In this document: piece by piece, positions 54,328-64,000 of the stretch
Layout of the letters: the number at the start of each line of letters is the position of its first letter
Position numbering within the stretch: position 1 is the stretch's first letter
Assembly: GCA_024169445.1 (NCBI GenBank)
Contig: JALKFA010000001.1
Location: 372,001-436,000, forward strand
Reading direction: 5' to 3'
Origin: Buttiauxella agrestis ATCC 33320
GTDB lineage: Bacteria; Pseudomonadota; Gammaproteobacteria; Enterobacterales; Enterobacteriaceae
Length of the DNA stretch: 64,000 nt
Translations under genes and position numbers: made by a program
Notes under the pieces: generated by a model
What the model was told of the DNA's origin: nothing
Databases searched by the model: none
What the model saw: the letters and a program-made list of their open reading frames with translations, nothing else

Positions 54328-54358
54328 AAAAGGCCGGGGAAATTTCTCGGCCTTTTTT
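54328..54358 (+). terminator. Intrinsic terminator of valS
   Basis: AAAAGGCCG (54328-54336) pairs with CGGCCTTTT (54348-54356), followed by a T run; classic Rho-independent terminator 20 nt after valS. Confidence 0.9.
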
Positions 54359-54428
54359 ATACGCTTGCACCCTCCTGAGGGGAGTGCTATTAAATCGGAA
54401 TATTCTTTAATAAATCACGAGCTAATTT

Positions 54429-54932
54429 ATGAATATCGAAGCTCCGGTTGAAATCGCTCTGCGCCGGATAACCCCCCACGATAATGCGGCTATTGCCCGT
54501 GTTATCCGTGAAGTCTCTGCTGAATATGGTTTAACTGCCGATAAAGGCTACACGGTGGCCGATCCCAATCTGGACGAGCTATTTCAGGTTTATAGCCAAC
54601 CTGGGCATGCTTTCTGGATTGTAGAAATGGATGGCAAAGTGGTCGGTGGCGGAGGTGTCGCACCTTTAACGTGTAGCGAGCCGGATATTTGTGAATTGCA
54701 GAAGATGTATTTCCTGCCGGTGGTTCGTGGCAAAGGTCTGGCAAAACGTCTGGCGTTACAGGCGATGGATTTCGCCCGCGAAGAGGGTTTTAAACGCTGC
54801 TATCTGGAAACCACTGCGTTTCTGACCGAAGCGATTGCACTGTATGAGCGCCTGGGCTTTGAACATATTTCTGAACCACTTGGCTGTACCGGACACGTGG
54901 ATTGCGAAGTGCGGATGATTAAGTCTCTGTAA
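54429..54932 (+). CDS. yjgM: GNAT acetyltransferase YjgM
   Basis: GCN5-related N-acetyltransferase of 167 residues. The acetyl-CoA pyrophosphate loop is [14 protein letters not shown] (R-x-x-G-x-A type) after the beta-4 strand [11 protein letters not shown]. Substrate unknown. It matches E. coli YjgM, which also lies close to valS. Single gene with its own ribosome site region. Confidence 0.88.
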   Translation: MNIEAPVEIALRRITPHDNAAIARVIREVSAEYGLTADKGYTVADPNLDELFQVYSQPGHAFWIVEMDGKVVGGGGVAPLTCSEPDICELQKMYFLPVVRGKGLAKRLALQAMDFAREEGFKRCYLETTAFLTEAIALYERLGFEHISEPLGCTGHVDCEVRMIKSL

Positions 54933-54978
54933 CCCTTCGAAAACGGGTTTACTGAATCCATTAGATCCAGCAAACCCT

Positions 54979-55004
54979 TCAACTATTACTGTCAACTATT
55001 ACTG
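54979..55004. repeat. 13-bp tandem duplication at the uhpT stop
   Basis: TCAACTATTACTG occurs twice head to tail (54979-54991, 54992-55004); the second copy contains the uhpT stop codon. An imperfect hairpin (54945-54977, GGGTTT/AAACCC) lies between it and the yjgM end and may be the shared terminator. Confidence 0.7.
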
Positions 55005-56390
55005 GGTAGCTAAACGCTGAATGCGTTTATCGCGGCGGATTTTGCGTTCTTCCATTATCGCGACCATCGCCATCAGTACAATGCAGCCAATAGCAGCAGC
55101 ATCCAGTGCAGCGAAAGTCCCTGCCCAGCCGGTCAGGCCAAAGATTGGCGTACCATCGGCAATCATCCCCAGCCCCAATTTAGCGAAACTGTCACCGATA
55201 AGATAAGCAAAGGTTCCTTTAATTCCGTCGGCCGCGCCGATGGCTTTTTTCGGAACGAAACCGACCGCCGCTACACCAATCAGCAACTGCGGGCCAAACA
55301 CCAGAAAGCCCAGCGCGAACAGTGATGTCAGGTAGACATACTGGTTGCTGGCGTGCTGATAAACGCCGAGGGTAGCGATAATTAATGCCAGTGCGACACA
55401 GGCGACCAGCGCACGGCGACCATTCGCCAGATCCGACAGCCAGCCCCACAGCAATGTGCCGACCAACGCCCCCACTTCAAACAGAGTAAAGCCCTGAATC
55501 GCTACTTCTTTAGAGAGCTTCAGCTCCTGGAAGGCGTAAACCGTAGACCACTGATCGATGCCAATGCGCACCACGTAGAGGAAGATGTTGGAAAAGCATA
55601 GCAACCAGATAACTTTGTTCTTTAACACGTATTCAACGAAGATCTGCCATTTGGTCATCGACTCATCTTCGGTCACTTTATCTTCTTCGCTCAGTTCTTC
55701 GCTGAACAGCTCTTCAGCTTTACCCAAGCCGTAAGATTCAGGGGAGTCGCTGCCATATCGCAGGCCAATGAAGCCAACAACCAACGCGATGATGGACGGG
55801 AAGATAAACATGCCAATCACGTGACCGTCGAACAGGACGTTCGCGCCAAACAGCGCGACACCCGCCGCACCTGCACCACCCAGATTATGGGAGATATTCC
55901 ACAGCCCCAGGTAGGTTCCACGCTTACGGCGAGGCGTCCATTTGGTGATGGTGGAATAGCTGCACGAACCACCCGCGCTCTGGAAGAAGCCGCTCAGGGC
56001 GTAGAAGGCAATCATCATAAACAGGCTGACAGAACCCGCTCCCATACTGGCGCTAAAACCTAACATACAGATTGCGGAGAGGATCAGCATAAACGGCAGG
56101 AACTGCTTAGTGTTTTTGCCATCTGCATAGTAGGAAACCAGGGTTTTGCCCACGCCGTAGGTGATGGAAAAGCCCAGGCCGATCATCCCCAGTTGCGTCA
56201 TGCTCAGCCCGTAGGTCGAGATCATGTCATTCTGCGCAATATTGAAGTTCTTACGAATCAGGTACATGGTCAGGTAGCCAATAAAAACTACCAGATAAGA
56301 CTGCATGAACGGTTTGAACCACATCTTGCGCCGTACATCGAGCGGCAGATCCAGGGTCGGCTTGCGCACCTGGTTTAATAAGGCCAGCAT
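54999..56390 (-). CDS. uhpT: Hexose-6-phosphate:phosphate antiporter UhpT
   Basis: Twelve-helix organophosphate:Pi antiporter of 463 residues, the same length as in E. coli; imports glucose-6-phosphate and related sugar phosphates (and fosfomycin) in exchange for phosphate. N-terminal [26 protein letters not shown] and the mid-loop region [17 protein letters not shown] are typical. It is transcribed separately from uhpABC, with 138 bp upstream for UhpA-activated expression. Confidence 0.95.
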   Translation of the reverse strand: MLALLNQVRKPTLDLPLDVRRKMWFKPFMQSYLVVFIGYLTMYLIRKNFNIAQNDMISTYGLSMTQLGMIGLGFSITYGVGKTLVSYYADGKNTKQFLPFMLILSAICMLGFSASMGAGSVSLFMMIAFYALSGFFQSAGGSCSYSTITKWTPRRKRGTYLGLWNISHNLGGAGAAGVALFGANVLFDGHVIGMFIFPSIIALVVGFIGLRYGSDSPESYGLGKAEELFSEELSEEDKVTEDESMTKWQIFVEYVLKNKVIWLLCFSNIFLYVVRIGIDQWSTVYAFQELKLSKEVAIQGFTLFEVGALVGTLLWGWLSDLANGRRALVACVALALIIATLGVYQHASNQYVYLTSLFALGFLVFGPQLLIGVAAVGFVPKKAIGAADGIKGTFAYLIGDSFAKLGLGMIADGTPIFGLTGWAGTFAALDAAAIGCIVLMAMVAIMEERKIRRDKRIQRLATQ

Positions 56391-56528
56391 GGATTACTCC
56401 TGATTTAAAAACCTGCGTGATAGCAGGTATTGTAAAAATCAGCAGCAGCTTTGGCCTGAGATGGCTTCCAGGGGAAACCTGGAAAATTTCTTAGTTTTGC
56501 GCCATTCGAGGTAAAAAGGTGAGATGCA
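56391..56528. promoter_or_regulatory. uhpT control region
   Basis: Two inverted repeats are visible: ACCTGC-N6-GCAGGT (56411-56428) and TTCCAGG-N5-CCTGGAA (56466-56484). The second, about 75 bp upstream of the uhpT start codon, is a reasonable candidate for a UhpA dimer site; the first falls in the likely leader. No footprint data can be inferred. Confidence 0.4.
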
Positions 56529-57857
56529 TCACGCTTCGCTGCAGGTGCGTGGGGACTGGGCGTTAAGAAATGGCAGCAACAGCAGTGCAGAGATCCCTGC
56601 GGCGATGGCGATTACGGCGAAGAAACCGTTCCAGTGCCAAATGTCGATAACCCTCGCCAGCGGCCATCCAGAGAGTGATGCCCCGAGATAGGCGAACAAG
56701 CCCACGAAGCCGGTAGCGGCCCCCGCGGCCTCTTTGTGGGAGCACTCCGCCGCCGCCATGCCGATAAGCATCTGCGGGCCAAACACAAAGAAACCAGTGG
56801 TGAAGAAGCAGGCCGCCTGCATGACGTAGCTGGCAAATGGCATCAGCCACAACGAGCCTACTGAAAGCAAAATTCCGGCGGCAAATATCAGATTCATTGG
56901 CCCGCGGTTGCCGTTGAAAAGTTTGTCCGATCCCCACCCTGCCACCAGTGCGCCGATAAACCCACCCAACTCAAACATCGTTACCGCGGAGTTGGCGGTA
57001 ACCAAGTCCACGCCCAGAGTCTCTGACATGTAGAGGTTTCCCCAGTCGTTAATCGCCGCCCGTACCACGTAGACCAGCACATAACACAGTGACAGCAGCC
57101 AGATATAGGGATTCCCCAGAACGTATTTGTAGAGGATTTCCCGACGCGTCAGCCCTGTTCCTTCCTGCTGTTGGGCGATTTCCAGTTCGTCATGCCGCCA
57201 GTCACCTATCGGCGGCAAGCCAACGGTTTGCGGGCGATCTCGCAGACGCCAACAGAGAAATAGCCCAGCAAGAATAGCCAGCGAACCGGCGATCATCATC
57301 CCCACCCGCCAACCGTAATGCAGTGTTGCAGCCCCAACCACCATCGGGATTAGAGCCCCACCGACATTATGCGCAGTATTCCATACCGCCCACCAGCCAC
57401 CGCGTTCAGTGCGTGAGTACCATGCCGTTAGCAATCGCGCGCACACCGGCGAGCCCCAGCCCTGGAAAAAAGCATTCAATACCCACAGCAAGGCAAATGC
57501 CCAAAGGGAGGTAGAGAAACCAAAAAGGATGTTAACAATACCTGTTGCGATTAACCCTGTTCCCATGAAATAACGAGCGTTGGATCGGTCACTGACGATG
57601 CCGGATACAAATTTCGACAGCCCGTAAGTTATGTAAAACAACGTCGCCAGCAGGCCGATATCGGTACGCGTCATCACGCCGCTGGCGAGGATTTCCGGTG
57701 CCGCGGCGTTAAAGCTTTTACGGGTGAAGTAAAACAGTGCATAACCCAACCAAATAGTGACCAGAATGTGCCGACGCCAGTAGCGATAGCGCTCGTCAAT
57801 TTCGGCTTTACCGCTGACAGGCGTAGCCACCGGGGGGACTTTCAGAAAAGTGAGCAT
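56529..57857 (-). CDS. uhpC: Glucose-6-phosphate receptor UhpC
   Basis: MFS protein of 442 residues related to UhpT, acting as the external glucose-6-phosphate sensor that works with UhpB rather than mainly as a transporter. Shares the family segments ILVTIWLGYALFYFTRKSFN and SRTERGGWWAVWNTAHNVGG. It lies 9 nt after uhpB in the uhpABC operon. Confidence 0.93.
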   Translation of the reverse strand: MLTFLKVPPVATPVSGKAEIDERYRYWRRHILVTIWLGYALFYFTRKSFNAAAPEILASGVMTRTDIGLLATLFYITYGLSKFVSGIVSDRSNARYFMGTGLIATGIVNILFGFSTSLWAFALLWVLNAFFQGWGSPVCARLLTAWYSRTERGGWWAVWNTAHNVGGALIPMVVGAATLHYGWRVGMMIAGSLAILAGLFLCWRLRDRPQTVGLPPIGDWRHDELEIAQQQEGTGLTRREILYKYVLGNPYIWLLSLCYVLVYVVRAAINDWGNLYMSETLGVDLVTANSAVTMFELGGFIGALVAGWGSDKLFNGNRGPMNLIFAAGILLSVGSLWLMPFASYVMQAACFFTTGFFVFGPQMLIGMAAAECSHKEAAGAATGFVGLFAYLGASLSGWPLARVIDIWHWNGFFAVIAIAAGISALLLLPFLNAQSPRTCSEA

Positions 57858-57866
57858 CGTCAGCCC

Positions 57867-59369
57867 TTAGGTGTATCGCAATGGCAAATTTACGCTTACG
57901 CGAGTGCCGTAAGTGCAGGAAATATTGAGAGTTCCACCGAGCGCTGTCACACGTTCGCACATGCCCGTCAGGCCGAAGCCTTGCTGCCCGGATTCGGTAG
58001 GCAGGCCGCTGCCGTCATCTTCAATCACCAGCATCAGCCGCTCATCTTGCTGCCAGCCTTGAATCGTTACCGCGCTAGCGCTAGCGTGCTTCACAATGTT
58101 GTTTAACCCTTCCTGGCAAACGCGGAACAGTGTCACTCGTTGGCTTTCGCTCAGCAGCGGTTCGTCAATTTGCCAGTCGAGATGGCTGATGATGCCCCGA
58201 CTTTCCAGCTCCATTTCACGCATCAACGAGCGAATTGCCTGCTCCAGAGATAAATCATCCAACTGGCGTGGACGCAGTCTTCCCAGCAGACGGCGTACCG
58301 AATCATAAATCCCAAGGGATAACTGTTCGATGTGCAATCCCCCCATCTTGACCCCGTCATTGCCCTGCGCCAGTCGCTGCACAATACCCGCCTGGGTACG
58401 AATTGCGGTAATGGTCTGGCCGATGTCGTCATGTAGCTCACGAGCCACGTCGCGCCGCACACTCTCTTCGGTTTCCAGCAAGCGTTCAGCAAGGCGACGG
58501 TTACGCACCAGTTCGGTTTGCAGGGACTGATTAAGCTCACGCAGGCGCTGGATCCCCGCCCCCAGCAGAAGTCCGGTCAGGCTTTGAGCCAGCAGCGAGA
58601 GGAGTAAATCCACAGGATGATCGTGCCAGGTCTGGCTGGCGATTAGCGCGATGGCATTCATCAACGTCGCGATCAGCGCGCCCTGCCAGCCGTAGTGCCA
58701 GGCAAGGGCGATAATCGGCAACGCCAGGCAGAACGGCGTAAAGCGAGCAAGTTCGTCAGGTAGCCCGAGCTGTAGCCACAAGCTGAGCACAAACAGTAAC
58801 AGGTACCAGATAAGGTGGCGGGCACGCCAGTTTACTGGTTGTGAAACCAATCCAGGTCCCAGCGGCTGCCAGACGGTACTGGTGAGGTAGTGCCAGATGA
58901 CAAGGCAGGTTGGGGCCAGAGTTAGCCCGCCGGTCAGTGTGATCAGCAACGCGTTCAGCGTCTCCTGTCCTTGCCCGATCCACGGCAGTGACTGCAACAG
59001 TGCGGCGGCAATCAGCGCCCCGCCCTGACGGAGTAAAGTGCGCCAGTCACGCTGATGGCGGTAGCGGGAAATCAGCGCGACTGGCAGGACGGTTAGCACA
59101 CCGCCAATCATTAGCAACGGAACATGCGTCAGAGCCACTTCCTGCGCCAGCCAGCCAAGCATCACCCATTCCGCGCCGAGCAACACGGGCCAGTAACCAC
59201 GTGGACACTGCAGCATCAGGCCCAAACGCAGCCCAAAGGGAAACAGCAATACTGCCAGATCGGGCCGTTCCACCAAATGCAGGCTGATACTCCACAGGCA
59301 AAACCAGCTGGCCGTGAAGATAAAAAAGCTGGCGACGACGGAAATAAACCGGGAGAAAAAGGGTTGCAT
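57867..59369 (-). CDS. uhpB: Sensor histidine kinase UhpB
   Basis: Membrane histidine kinase of 500 residues with an N-terminal eight-helix MASE-type domain (about 1-270) that contacts UhpC. The HisKA_3 phosphoacceptor is in [16 protein letters not shown], and the ATPase domain has EDDGSGLP and [11 protein letters not shown]. Start taken at 59369, where ATG overlaps the uhpA TGA (TGATG); an ATG two codons earlier (59375) exists. Confidence 0.94.
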   Translation of the reverse strand: MQPFFSRFISVVASFFIFTASWFCLWSISLHLVERPDLAVLLFPFGLRLGLMLQCPRGYWPVLLGAEWVMLGWLAQEVALTHVPLLMIGGVLTVLPVALISRYRHQRDWRTLLRQGGALIAAALLQSLPWIGQGQETLNALLITLTGGLTLAPTCLVIWHYLTSTVWQPLGPGLVSQPVNWRARHLIWYLLLFVLSLWLQLGLPDELARFTPFCLALPIIALAWHYGWQGALIATLMNAIALIASQTWHDHPVDLLLSLLAQSLTGLLLGAGIQRLRELNQSLQTELVRNRRLAERLLETEESVRRDVARELHDDIGQTITAIRTQAGIVQRLAQGNDGVKMGGLHIEQLSLGIYDSVRRLLGRLRPRQLDDLSLEQAIRSLMREMELESRGIISHLDWQIDEPLLSESQRVTLFRVCQEGLNNIVKHASASAVTIQGWQQDERLMLVIEDDGSGLPTESGQQGFGLTGMCERVTALGGTLNISCTYGTRVSVNLPLRYT

Positions 59370-59959
59370 CACCATCCATCAAACAGGTGGTGAGCCAACC
59401 CAACGTCGTTACTGACGCCGAGTTTTTCCATCAGATTGGCACGATGGACGTGAACCGTCTTTGGCGATAGTCCAAGCTCAGTGGCGATCTCTTTGACCGC
59501 CATGCCCTGGGCTAGCTTTTCGGCTACCTGACGCTCGCGTTTGGTTAACGGATCCTGCCGTCCGGCCGCCAGTTTGATGGCGATGTCCGGCGTCAGATAG
59601 CAGCCACCTGTCGCCACCGTACGGACGGCGGCAATCAGCTCATCCGGGCTACAGCGTTTAGACAGAAAGCCACGTGCGCCTGCGTTTAAAGCCTGCTCCA
59701 CCAAAGCCGGACTGTCGTGCACCGACAGCATAATGGTCGCCATTCCTTTTGGCAGTTGGCCGAGCAGTTCCAGTCCGGAAATATCCGGCATCGAGATGTC
59801 ACAAATACACACCTGCACACCGCGGCCCGGCAGCCCAGCCAGCGCTTCGCGCCCGGAGCCGAACTCAACCACAATCTGAAAGTCCGGCTCCAGCCCCAAT
59901 AGCTGCGCAAAGCCAGAGCGGACGATGAGGTGGTCGTCAATAAGGGCGATGGTTATCAT
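59369..59959 (-). CDS. uhpA: Response regulator UhpA
   Basis: NarL/LuxR-type response regulator of 196 residues. Receiver domain with the phosphorylation aspartate in [15 protein letters not shown] (about Asp54), and a C-terminal LuxR helix-turn-helix (about 135-190, [20 protein letters not shown]). Activates uhpT when UhpB is stimulated by UhpC and external glucose-6-phosphate. First gene of uhpABC. Confidence 0.95.
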   Translation of the reverse strand: MITIALIDDHLIVRSGFAQLLGLEPDFQIVVEFGSGREALAGLPGRGVQVCICDISMPDISGLELLGQLPKGMATIMLSVHDSPALVEQALNAGARGFLSKRCSPDELIAAVRTVATGGCYLTPDIAIKLAAGRQDPLTKRERQVAEKLAQGMAVKEIATELGLSPKTVHVHRANLMEKLGVSNDVGLAHHLFDGW

Positions 59960-60014
59960 GATACTTTCCAGGAAGGTAAAAACGCGCTTACCTTAGCGAT
60001 AAGCGTGTTGCTGT

Positions 60015-60791
60015 TCAAGCCTTAAGCGATTGACCGCCAGGCACACCGCTATGAAACCGAAATTCGTTATCCGGGCTGCTAATTAAAGCTGCTTCTATAT
60101 CACCAAAGAAACGCACTCGTTCACGAATATCCCCACCAGCAATCTTTTCAGCTAACGCTAAATAATCCTGATAATGCCGGGCTTCTGAACGCAGCAGCGA
60201 CAAATAGAATTTCTGTAGCTCATCATCCAGATGGGGCGCCAGTGCAGCAAAGCGTTCACAAGATCGCGCCTCTATATACGCCCCACAAATCAATTTATCC
60301 ACCAGCATCACTGGCTCATGGGTACGTGTTTCGCTCAGTAAGCCTTTGGCATAACGGCTGGCCGTGATTTTAACGTAGGGAATATTGCGAGCGAGCATGA
60401 TCTCGCGCACCTGAAAGAAGTGGTGCAGCTCTTCTTTAATCAACAAAACCATGCTGTCGATGAGTTGCTGACCCCAGGCGTTTTGCGTTTTTGGCATCAC
60501 GCTTTTACTCAGGCTTTTATGCAGCGCGACAAAATCAGGTTCTTTGCCTTCACGGAAAGTGAAATCTTCGTAAGGTTTTAGCCAATCAAGTAAAACCTGC
60601 GCGCTACTCTTATCGGCGACATATTTACGAATCAGGAACATGGCGGTTTGCGCCGCTTTGAGTTCGCATACCAGATGGTCGGTGAGCAACAGAGGTAAAT
60701 ACTCAGGCTGCCGGGCTTTTTCAATCCAGGCGTCAGGCGTTGGGCAATGCAGGAAATTGAGTACCGGGGAGAGGAGTTGCGGGTAGTTCAT
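60015..60791 (-). CDS. miaE: tRNA hydroxylase MiaE
   Basis: Non-haem di-iron monooxygenase of 258 residues that hydroxylates the isopentenyl group of 2-methylthio-N6-isopentenyladenosine-37 in tRNA, using O2. The ferritin-like iron ligands appear as KEELHHFF and SEARHYQDYL. It is present in Salmonella and absent from E. coli K-12, which helps exclude Escherichia. It is followed by uhpA on the same strand after 55 bp, with no functional link apparent. Confidence 0.92.
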   Translation of the reverse strand: MNYPQLLSPVLNFLHCPTPDAWIEKARQPEYLPLLLTDHLVCELKAAQTAMFLIRKYVADKSSAQVLLDWLKPYEDFTFREGKEPDFVALHKSLSKSVMPKTQNAWGQQLIDSMVLLIKEELHHFFQVREIMLARNIPYVKITASRYAKGLLSETRTHEPVMLVDKLICGAYIEARSCERFAALAPHLDDELQKFYLSLLRSEARHYQDYLALAEKIAGGDIRERVRFFGDIEAALISSPDNEFRFHSGVPGGQSLKA

Positions 60792-60815
60792 ATTGGATTA
60801 TTGTCTTTCCTTGAT

Positions 60816-60840
60816 GTGCAGCGGCATTACGCCGCTGCAC
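60816..60840 (-). terminator. Hairpin between rraB and miaE
   Basis: Perfect 10-bp stem GTGCAGCGGC / GCCGCTGCAC with a 5-nt loop just after rraB. No U-tract, so attenuation or mRNA stabilisation is as likely as termination. Confidence 0.5.
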
Positions 60841-60848
60841 TGAAGAGA

Positions 60849-61274
60849 TTAGTGGCGTACGCCGTCGTCATCTTCGTCTAATAAATCTTCGTCATCGCCT
60901 TCTTCACCCTCTTCGCCGTTCGGGTCTTCGAAGTAAGTGCCCCAACCGTCATAATCCACACCGAATTTCTCGGCGAGGTTCAGCAGTTGTTCAACTTGCT
61001 CATCCAGCAGTTCAGCTTTCAGCGCACATTCGCTCAGCACATCGCAGCAGATAACGGTGTCACCCTCTTCCACTTCCAGCTCTTCAGGGTCAGTCACTTC
61101 GTAACCCATTTTGAATGCCTCAACAGCGGCTTTTTCAAGAGTTTCGAAATCGTCTGCGGAAAGGTGATGCTCGATTGTGTACAGCGCGTCAGGATCGCTG
61201 CCGTCTTCCAGTAATTCTTCAATAATCAAACGCGTCTCTTCGCGTTGCTCTTCCAGCAGTTCTGGATTTGCCAT
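60849..61274 (-). CDS. rraB: RNase E inhibitor RraB
   Basis: Regulator of ribonuclease E activity B, 141 residues; binds the RNase E scaffold domain and alters degradosome composition. The acidic C-terminal tail ([11 protein letters not shown]) and the [14 protein letters not shown] start are typical. The ATG at 61274 is used; the frame runs to 61316, but AGGAAAGG precedes 61274. It is divergent from argI, as in E. coli. Confidence 0.93.
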   Translation of the reverse strand: MANPELLEEQREETRLIIEELLEDGSDPDALYTIEHHLSADDFETLEKAAVEAFKMGYEVTDPEELEVEEGDTVICCDVLSECALKAELLDEQVEQLLNLAEKFGVDYDGWGTYFEDPNGEEGEEGDDEDLLDEDDDGVRH

Positions 61275-61372
61275 GGCCCTTTCCTCAATTTTGTCGGCAG
61301 ATACTTCTATTTTCACACACGGCTGAGTTTGCCTCCACCTTTCCCGCTAAAGATTTTACTTTCGGGGTTGCA

Positions 61373-61411
61373 AATGAATATTCATACATATAAATTGAAT
61401 TTGTATTCAAT
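61373..61411. promoter_or_regulatory. Two ARG boxes of argI
   Basis: AATGAATATTCATACATA (61373-61390) and ATTGAATTTGTATTCAAT (61394-61411), separated by exactly 3 bp, the standard spacing for an ArgR hexamer. They lie 28 bp before the argI ATG and closely resemble the E. coli argI operator. They imply arginine-dependent repression. Confidence 0.9.
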
Positions 61412-61438
61412 TACTGGCTTGTGCCATGAGAGGAAAAT

Positions 61439-62443
61439 ATGAGTCATTTCTATCAAAAACATTTTCTAAAATTACTGGATTTCACCCCTGCACAACTTCA
61501 AGAATTGCTTGCCCTGTCTGCCAAACTGAAAAGTGACAAGAAAAAAGGCACTGAAGTTCAGCATCTTACTGGAAAAAATATTGCGCTCATCTTCGAAAAA
61601 GACTCGACTCGTACGAGGTGCTCTTTCGAAGTTGCCGCATTTGACCAGGGCGCGCGAGTCACCTGGCTCGGCTCAAGCGGCAGCCAAATTGGGCATAAAG
61701 AATCAATTAAAGATACGGCTCGTGTATTAGGCCGGATGTACGATGGCATTCAGTATCGCGGGTATGGCCAGGAAATCGTTGAAACGCTGGCGCAGTATGC
61801 CGGTGTGCCGGTGTGGAACGGGCTGACTAACGAATTTCACCCAACGCAATTATTGGCAGATTTGCTGACTATGCAGGAGCAAATGCCCGGTAAGACCTTC
61901 CAACAGATGACGCTGGTTTATGCAGGTGATGCGCGTAATAACATGGGTAATTCGATGCTGGAAGCTGCCGCGTTGACCGGGCTGAATTTGCGCCTGGTGG
62001 CTCCAAAAGCATGCTGGCCGGATGAAAAACTGGTGACCGAATGCCAGGCTCTGGCGGCTCACAACGGTGGGAATATCACGCTGACAGAAGATATTGCCGC
62101 GGGCGTGAAAGGGGCCGATTTCATTTATACCGATGTATGGGTGTCGATGGGCGAGGCTAAAGAGAAGTGGGCTGAGCGTATCAGCCTGTTACGGGATTAT
62201 CAGGTCAATAGCGCAATGCTGGCGCTGACTGGCAATCCTGAGGTGAAATTCCTGCATTGCCTGCCTGCATTCCACGACGACCAAACGACACTTGGTAAAC
62301 AAATGGCGGAACAATATGGTCTGCACGGTGGCATGGAAGTGACGGATGAAGTGTTTGAATCGCCAAACAGCGTGGTGTTCTCTCAGGCTGAAAACCGCAT
62401 GCACACCATTAAAGCGGTGATGGTGGCGACGCTGGTTAAGTAA
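61439..62443 (+). CDS. argI: Ornithine carbamoyltransferase ArgI
   Basis: Cytosolic trimer converting ornithine and carbamoyl phosphate to citrulline, 334 residues. Carbamoyl-phosphate motif STRTR in [20 protein letters not shown] (about residues 55-75), and the ornithine-binding HCLPAFHD (Cys near 274). AGAGGA precedes the ATG. The position between rraB and tabA matches argI rather than argF of E. coli. Confidence 0.96.
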   Translation: MSHFYQKHFLKLLDFTPAQLQELLALSAKLKSDKKKGTEVQHLTGKNIALIFEKDSTRTRCSFEVAAFDQGARVTWLGSSGSQIGHKESIKDTARVLGRMYDGIQYRGYGQEIVETLAQYAGVPVWNGLTNEFHPTQLLADLLTMQEQMPGKTFQQMTLVYAGDARNNMGNSMLEAAALTGLNLRLVAPKACWPDEKLVTECQALAAHNGGNITLTEDIAAGVKGADFIYTDVWVSMGEAKEKWAERISLLRDYQVNSAMLALTGNPEVKFLHCLPAFHDDQTTLGKQMAEQYGLHGGMEVTDEVFESPNSVVFSQAENRMHTIKAVMVATLVK

Positions 62444-62446
62444 CAT

Positions 62447-62527
62447 CCCCTCACCCCGGCCCTCTCCCCAAAGGGGCGAGGGAGAAAGCCAGTCCCCTCT
62501 CCCTCAGGGAGAGGGCCAGGGTGAGGG
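62447..62527. repeat. CCCCTCACCC/GGGTGAGGG palindromic repeat, argI-tabA
   Basis: Starts CCCCTCACCCCGGCCCTCTC and ends with the inverse GAGAGGGCCAGGGTGAGGG. Complete copy of the element at 50881-50958. It lies 3 bp after the argI stop and 11 bp before the tabA stop on the other strand. Confidence 0.85.
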
Positions 62528-62538
62528 TGAAAATTCCC

Positions 62539-63617
<1,079 letters not shown>

Positions 63618-63722
63618 ATGGAAAACAATAATAAATCCATGCCACACATACGACGTGTTACGCATATTATGATGCTAATACACCGTAGCTGTTTTGATTT
63701 TCATCTTTTCAACTCTAAGTAA
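63618..63722 (+). CDS. speFL: SpeFL ornithine-sensing arrest leader peptide
   Basis: A 34-codon leader with TAAGGA 10 nt before its ATG. It closely matches the E. coli/Salmonella SpeFL (ORF34) peptide: HIRR at 10-13, His16, HR at 22-23, FDFH at 26-29 and FN at 31-32 all coincide, and the length is identical. In those species, ornithine bound in the ribosome exit tunnel by SpeFL stalls the ribosome at the stop codon, blocks Rho and lets transcription enter speF-potE. Here a C-rich, G-poor tract follows at once (63723-63740), consistent with a Rho-loading site. speF itself is not visible before the window ends. Confidence 0.85.
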   Translation: MENNNKSMPHIRRVTHIMMLIHRSCFDFHLFNSK

Positions 63723-64000
63723 ACCCCTCCCCCACGGCATCTGCTTTTGTGGATACTCGTGCCTGCTTGTCTCTAAACACTGATAAATAAAGTAAGCTGT
63801 TGAATATAGATACTATTATCTTTCGTTTTGCGTATGGCATTTGACTATCCAAATTAGCTTTTAGCCAATCCGGTGAATCAATCACCTGACATATATCGAC
63901 TCATATCAGTAATTCAATAATAAGAATTATTGCGGGTAGTTATTGTCTTTAAAAAAATAATAAACATCGGATTCCCTGTGGGGAATATCTGACGACCATG
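63723..64000 (+). promoter_or_regulatory. Leader of the presumed speF-potE operon
   Basis: Non-coding transcript region after speFL, starting with the C-rich AAACCCCTCCCCCACGG stretch and continuing AT-rich to the window edge. No reading frame of note. The window closes with ATG at 63998-64000, preceded by GGGGA at an overlong distance, so I cannot say whether it starts speF. Confidence 0.5.

Noticed and set aside
58070-58090. GCTAGC-type short palindrome inside uhpB
   Set aside because: Lies within a conserved coding region and encodes an ordinary Ala/Ser stretch; no regulatory context.
63998-64000. ATG at the window edge as the speF start
   Set aside because: No following codons are visible and the GGGGA tract is too far upstream, so it cannot be supported.

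Overview
The window is chromosomal DNA of a gamma-proteobacterium in the family Enterobacteriaceae. Many products match E. coli or Salmonella K-12/LT2-type proteins almost residue for residue (Aer, ProP, PatA, RlmG, YgjP, LptF/G, PepA, HolC, ValS, RraB, ArgI, UhpABCT), and ERIC and other enterobacterial intergenic repeats are present. MiaE (absent from E. coli K-12) and the gene order, which differs from E. coli, argue against Escherichia. A genus such as Buttiauxella, Kluyvera or a relative is possible, but the sequence alone does not settle it.

Layout. 1-5.4 kb: a YjjA-like exported protein, an orphan SAM methyltransferase, and an M20 amidohydrolase plus MFS transporter divergent from a LysR regulator. 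5.4-9.7 kb: the asc cryptic beta-glucoside locus (ascG divergent from ascFB). 9.7-18.1 kb: curA, the redox sensor aer, proP, a DgcZ-like diguanylate cyclase, putrescine aminotransferase patA with a sigma-54/NtrC-type control region, and an AT-rich glycosyltransferase-like gene. 18.2-26.8 kb: a complete autoinducer-2 lsr system (lsrACDBFG divergent from lsrRK). 26.8-27.45 kb: a gene-free, palindrome-dense stretch. 27.5-39.3 kb: a sugar locus with a RafY-like porin, DUF1861, GH130 phosphorylase, GH13 glucosidase, ABC importer, LacI regulator and phosphomannomutase. 39.4-43.3 kb: fadH, rlmG, ygjP. 43.4-54.9 kb: single-chain dihydroxyacetone kinase, yjgR, an ERIC element, lptGF, pepA, holC, valS, yjgM. 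55-60 kb: uhpABCT. 60-63 kb: miaE, rraB, argI with two ARG boxes, tabA. 63-64 kb: a gene-poor stretch holding the 34-codon speFL arrest leader of the ornithine decarboxylase operon, whose speF gene would lie beyond the window.

How it fits together. In E. coli aer and patA are neighbours, and fadH-rlmG-ygjP follow a little further on. Here that backbone is kept but opened twice: proP and a dgcZ homologue sit between aer and patA, and the glycosyltransferase-like gene, lsr and the GH130 locus sit between patA and fadH. The GH130 locus is the best candidate for an under-described system. GH130 enzymes release mannose-1-phosphate, the phosphomannomutase would turn this into mannose-6-phosphate, and the whole unit appears to be controlled by a LacI repressor through two perfect palindromes spaced exactly 33 bp centre to centre in the divergent promoter. 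The right end joins two ornithine-using pathways: argI under ArgR control and, just beyond the window, presumably speF under SpeFL control. No tRNA, rRNA, CRISPR array, intact IS or prophage was seen.
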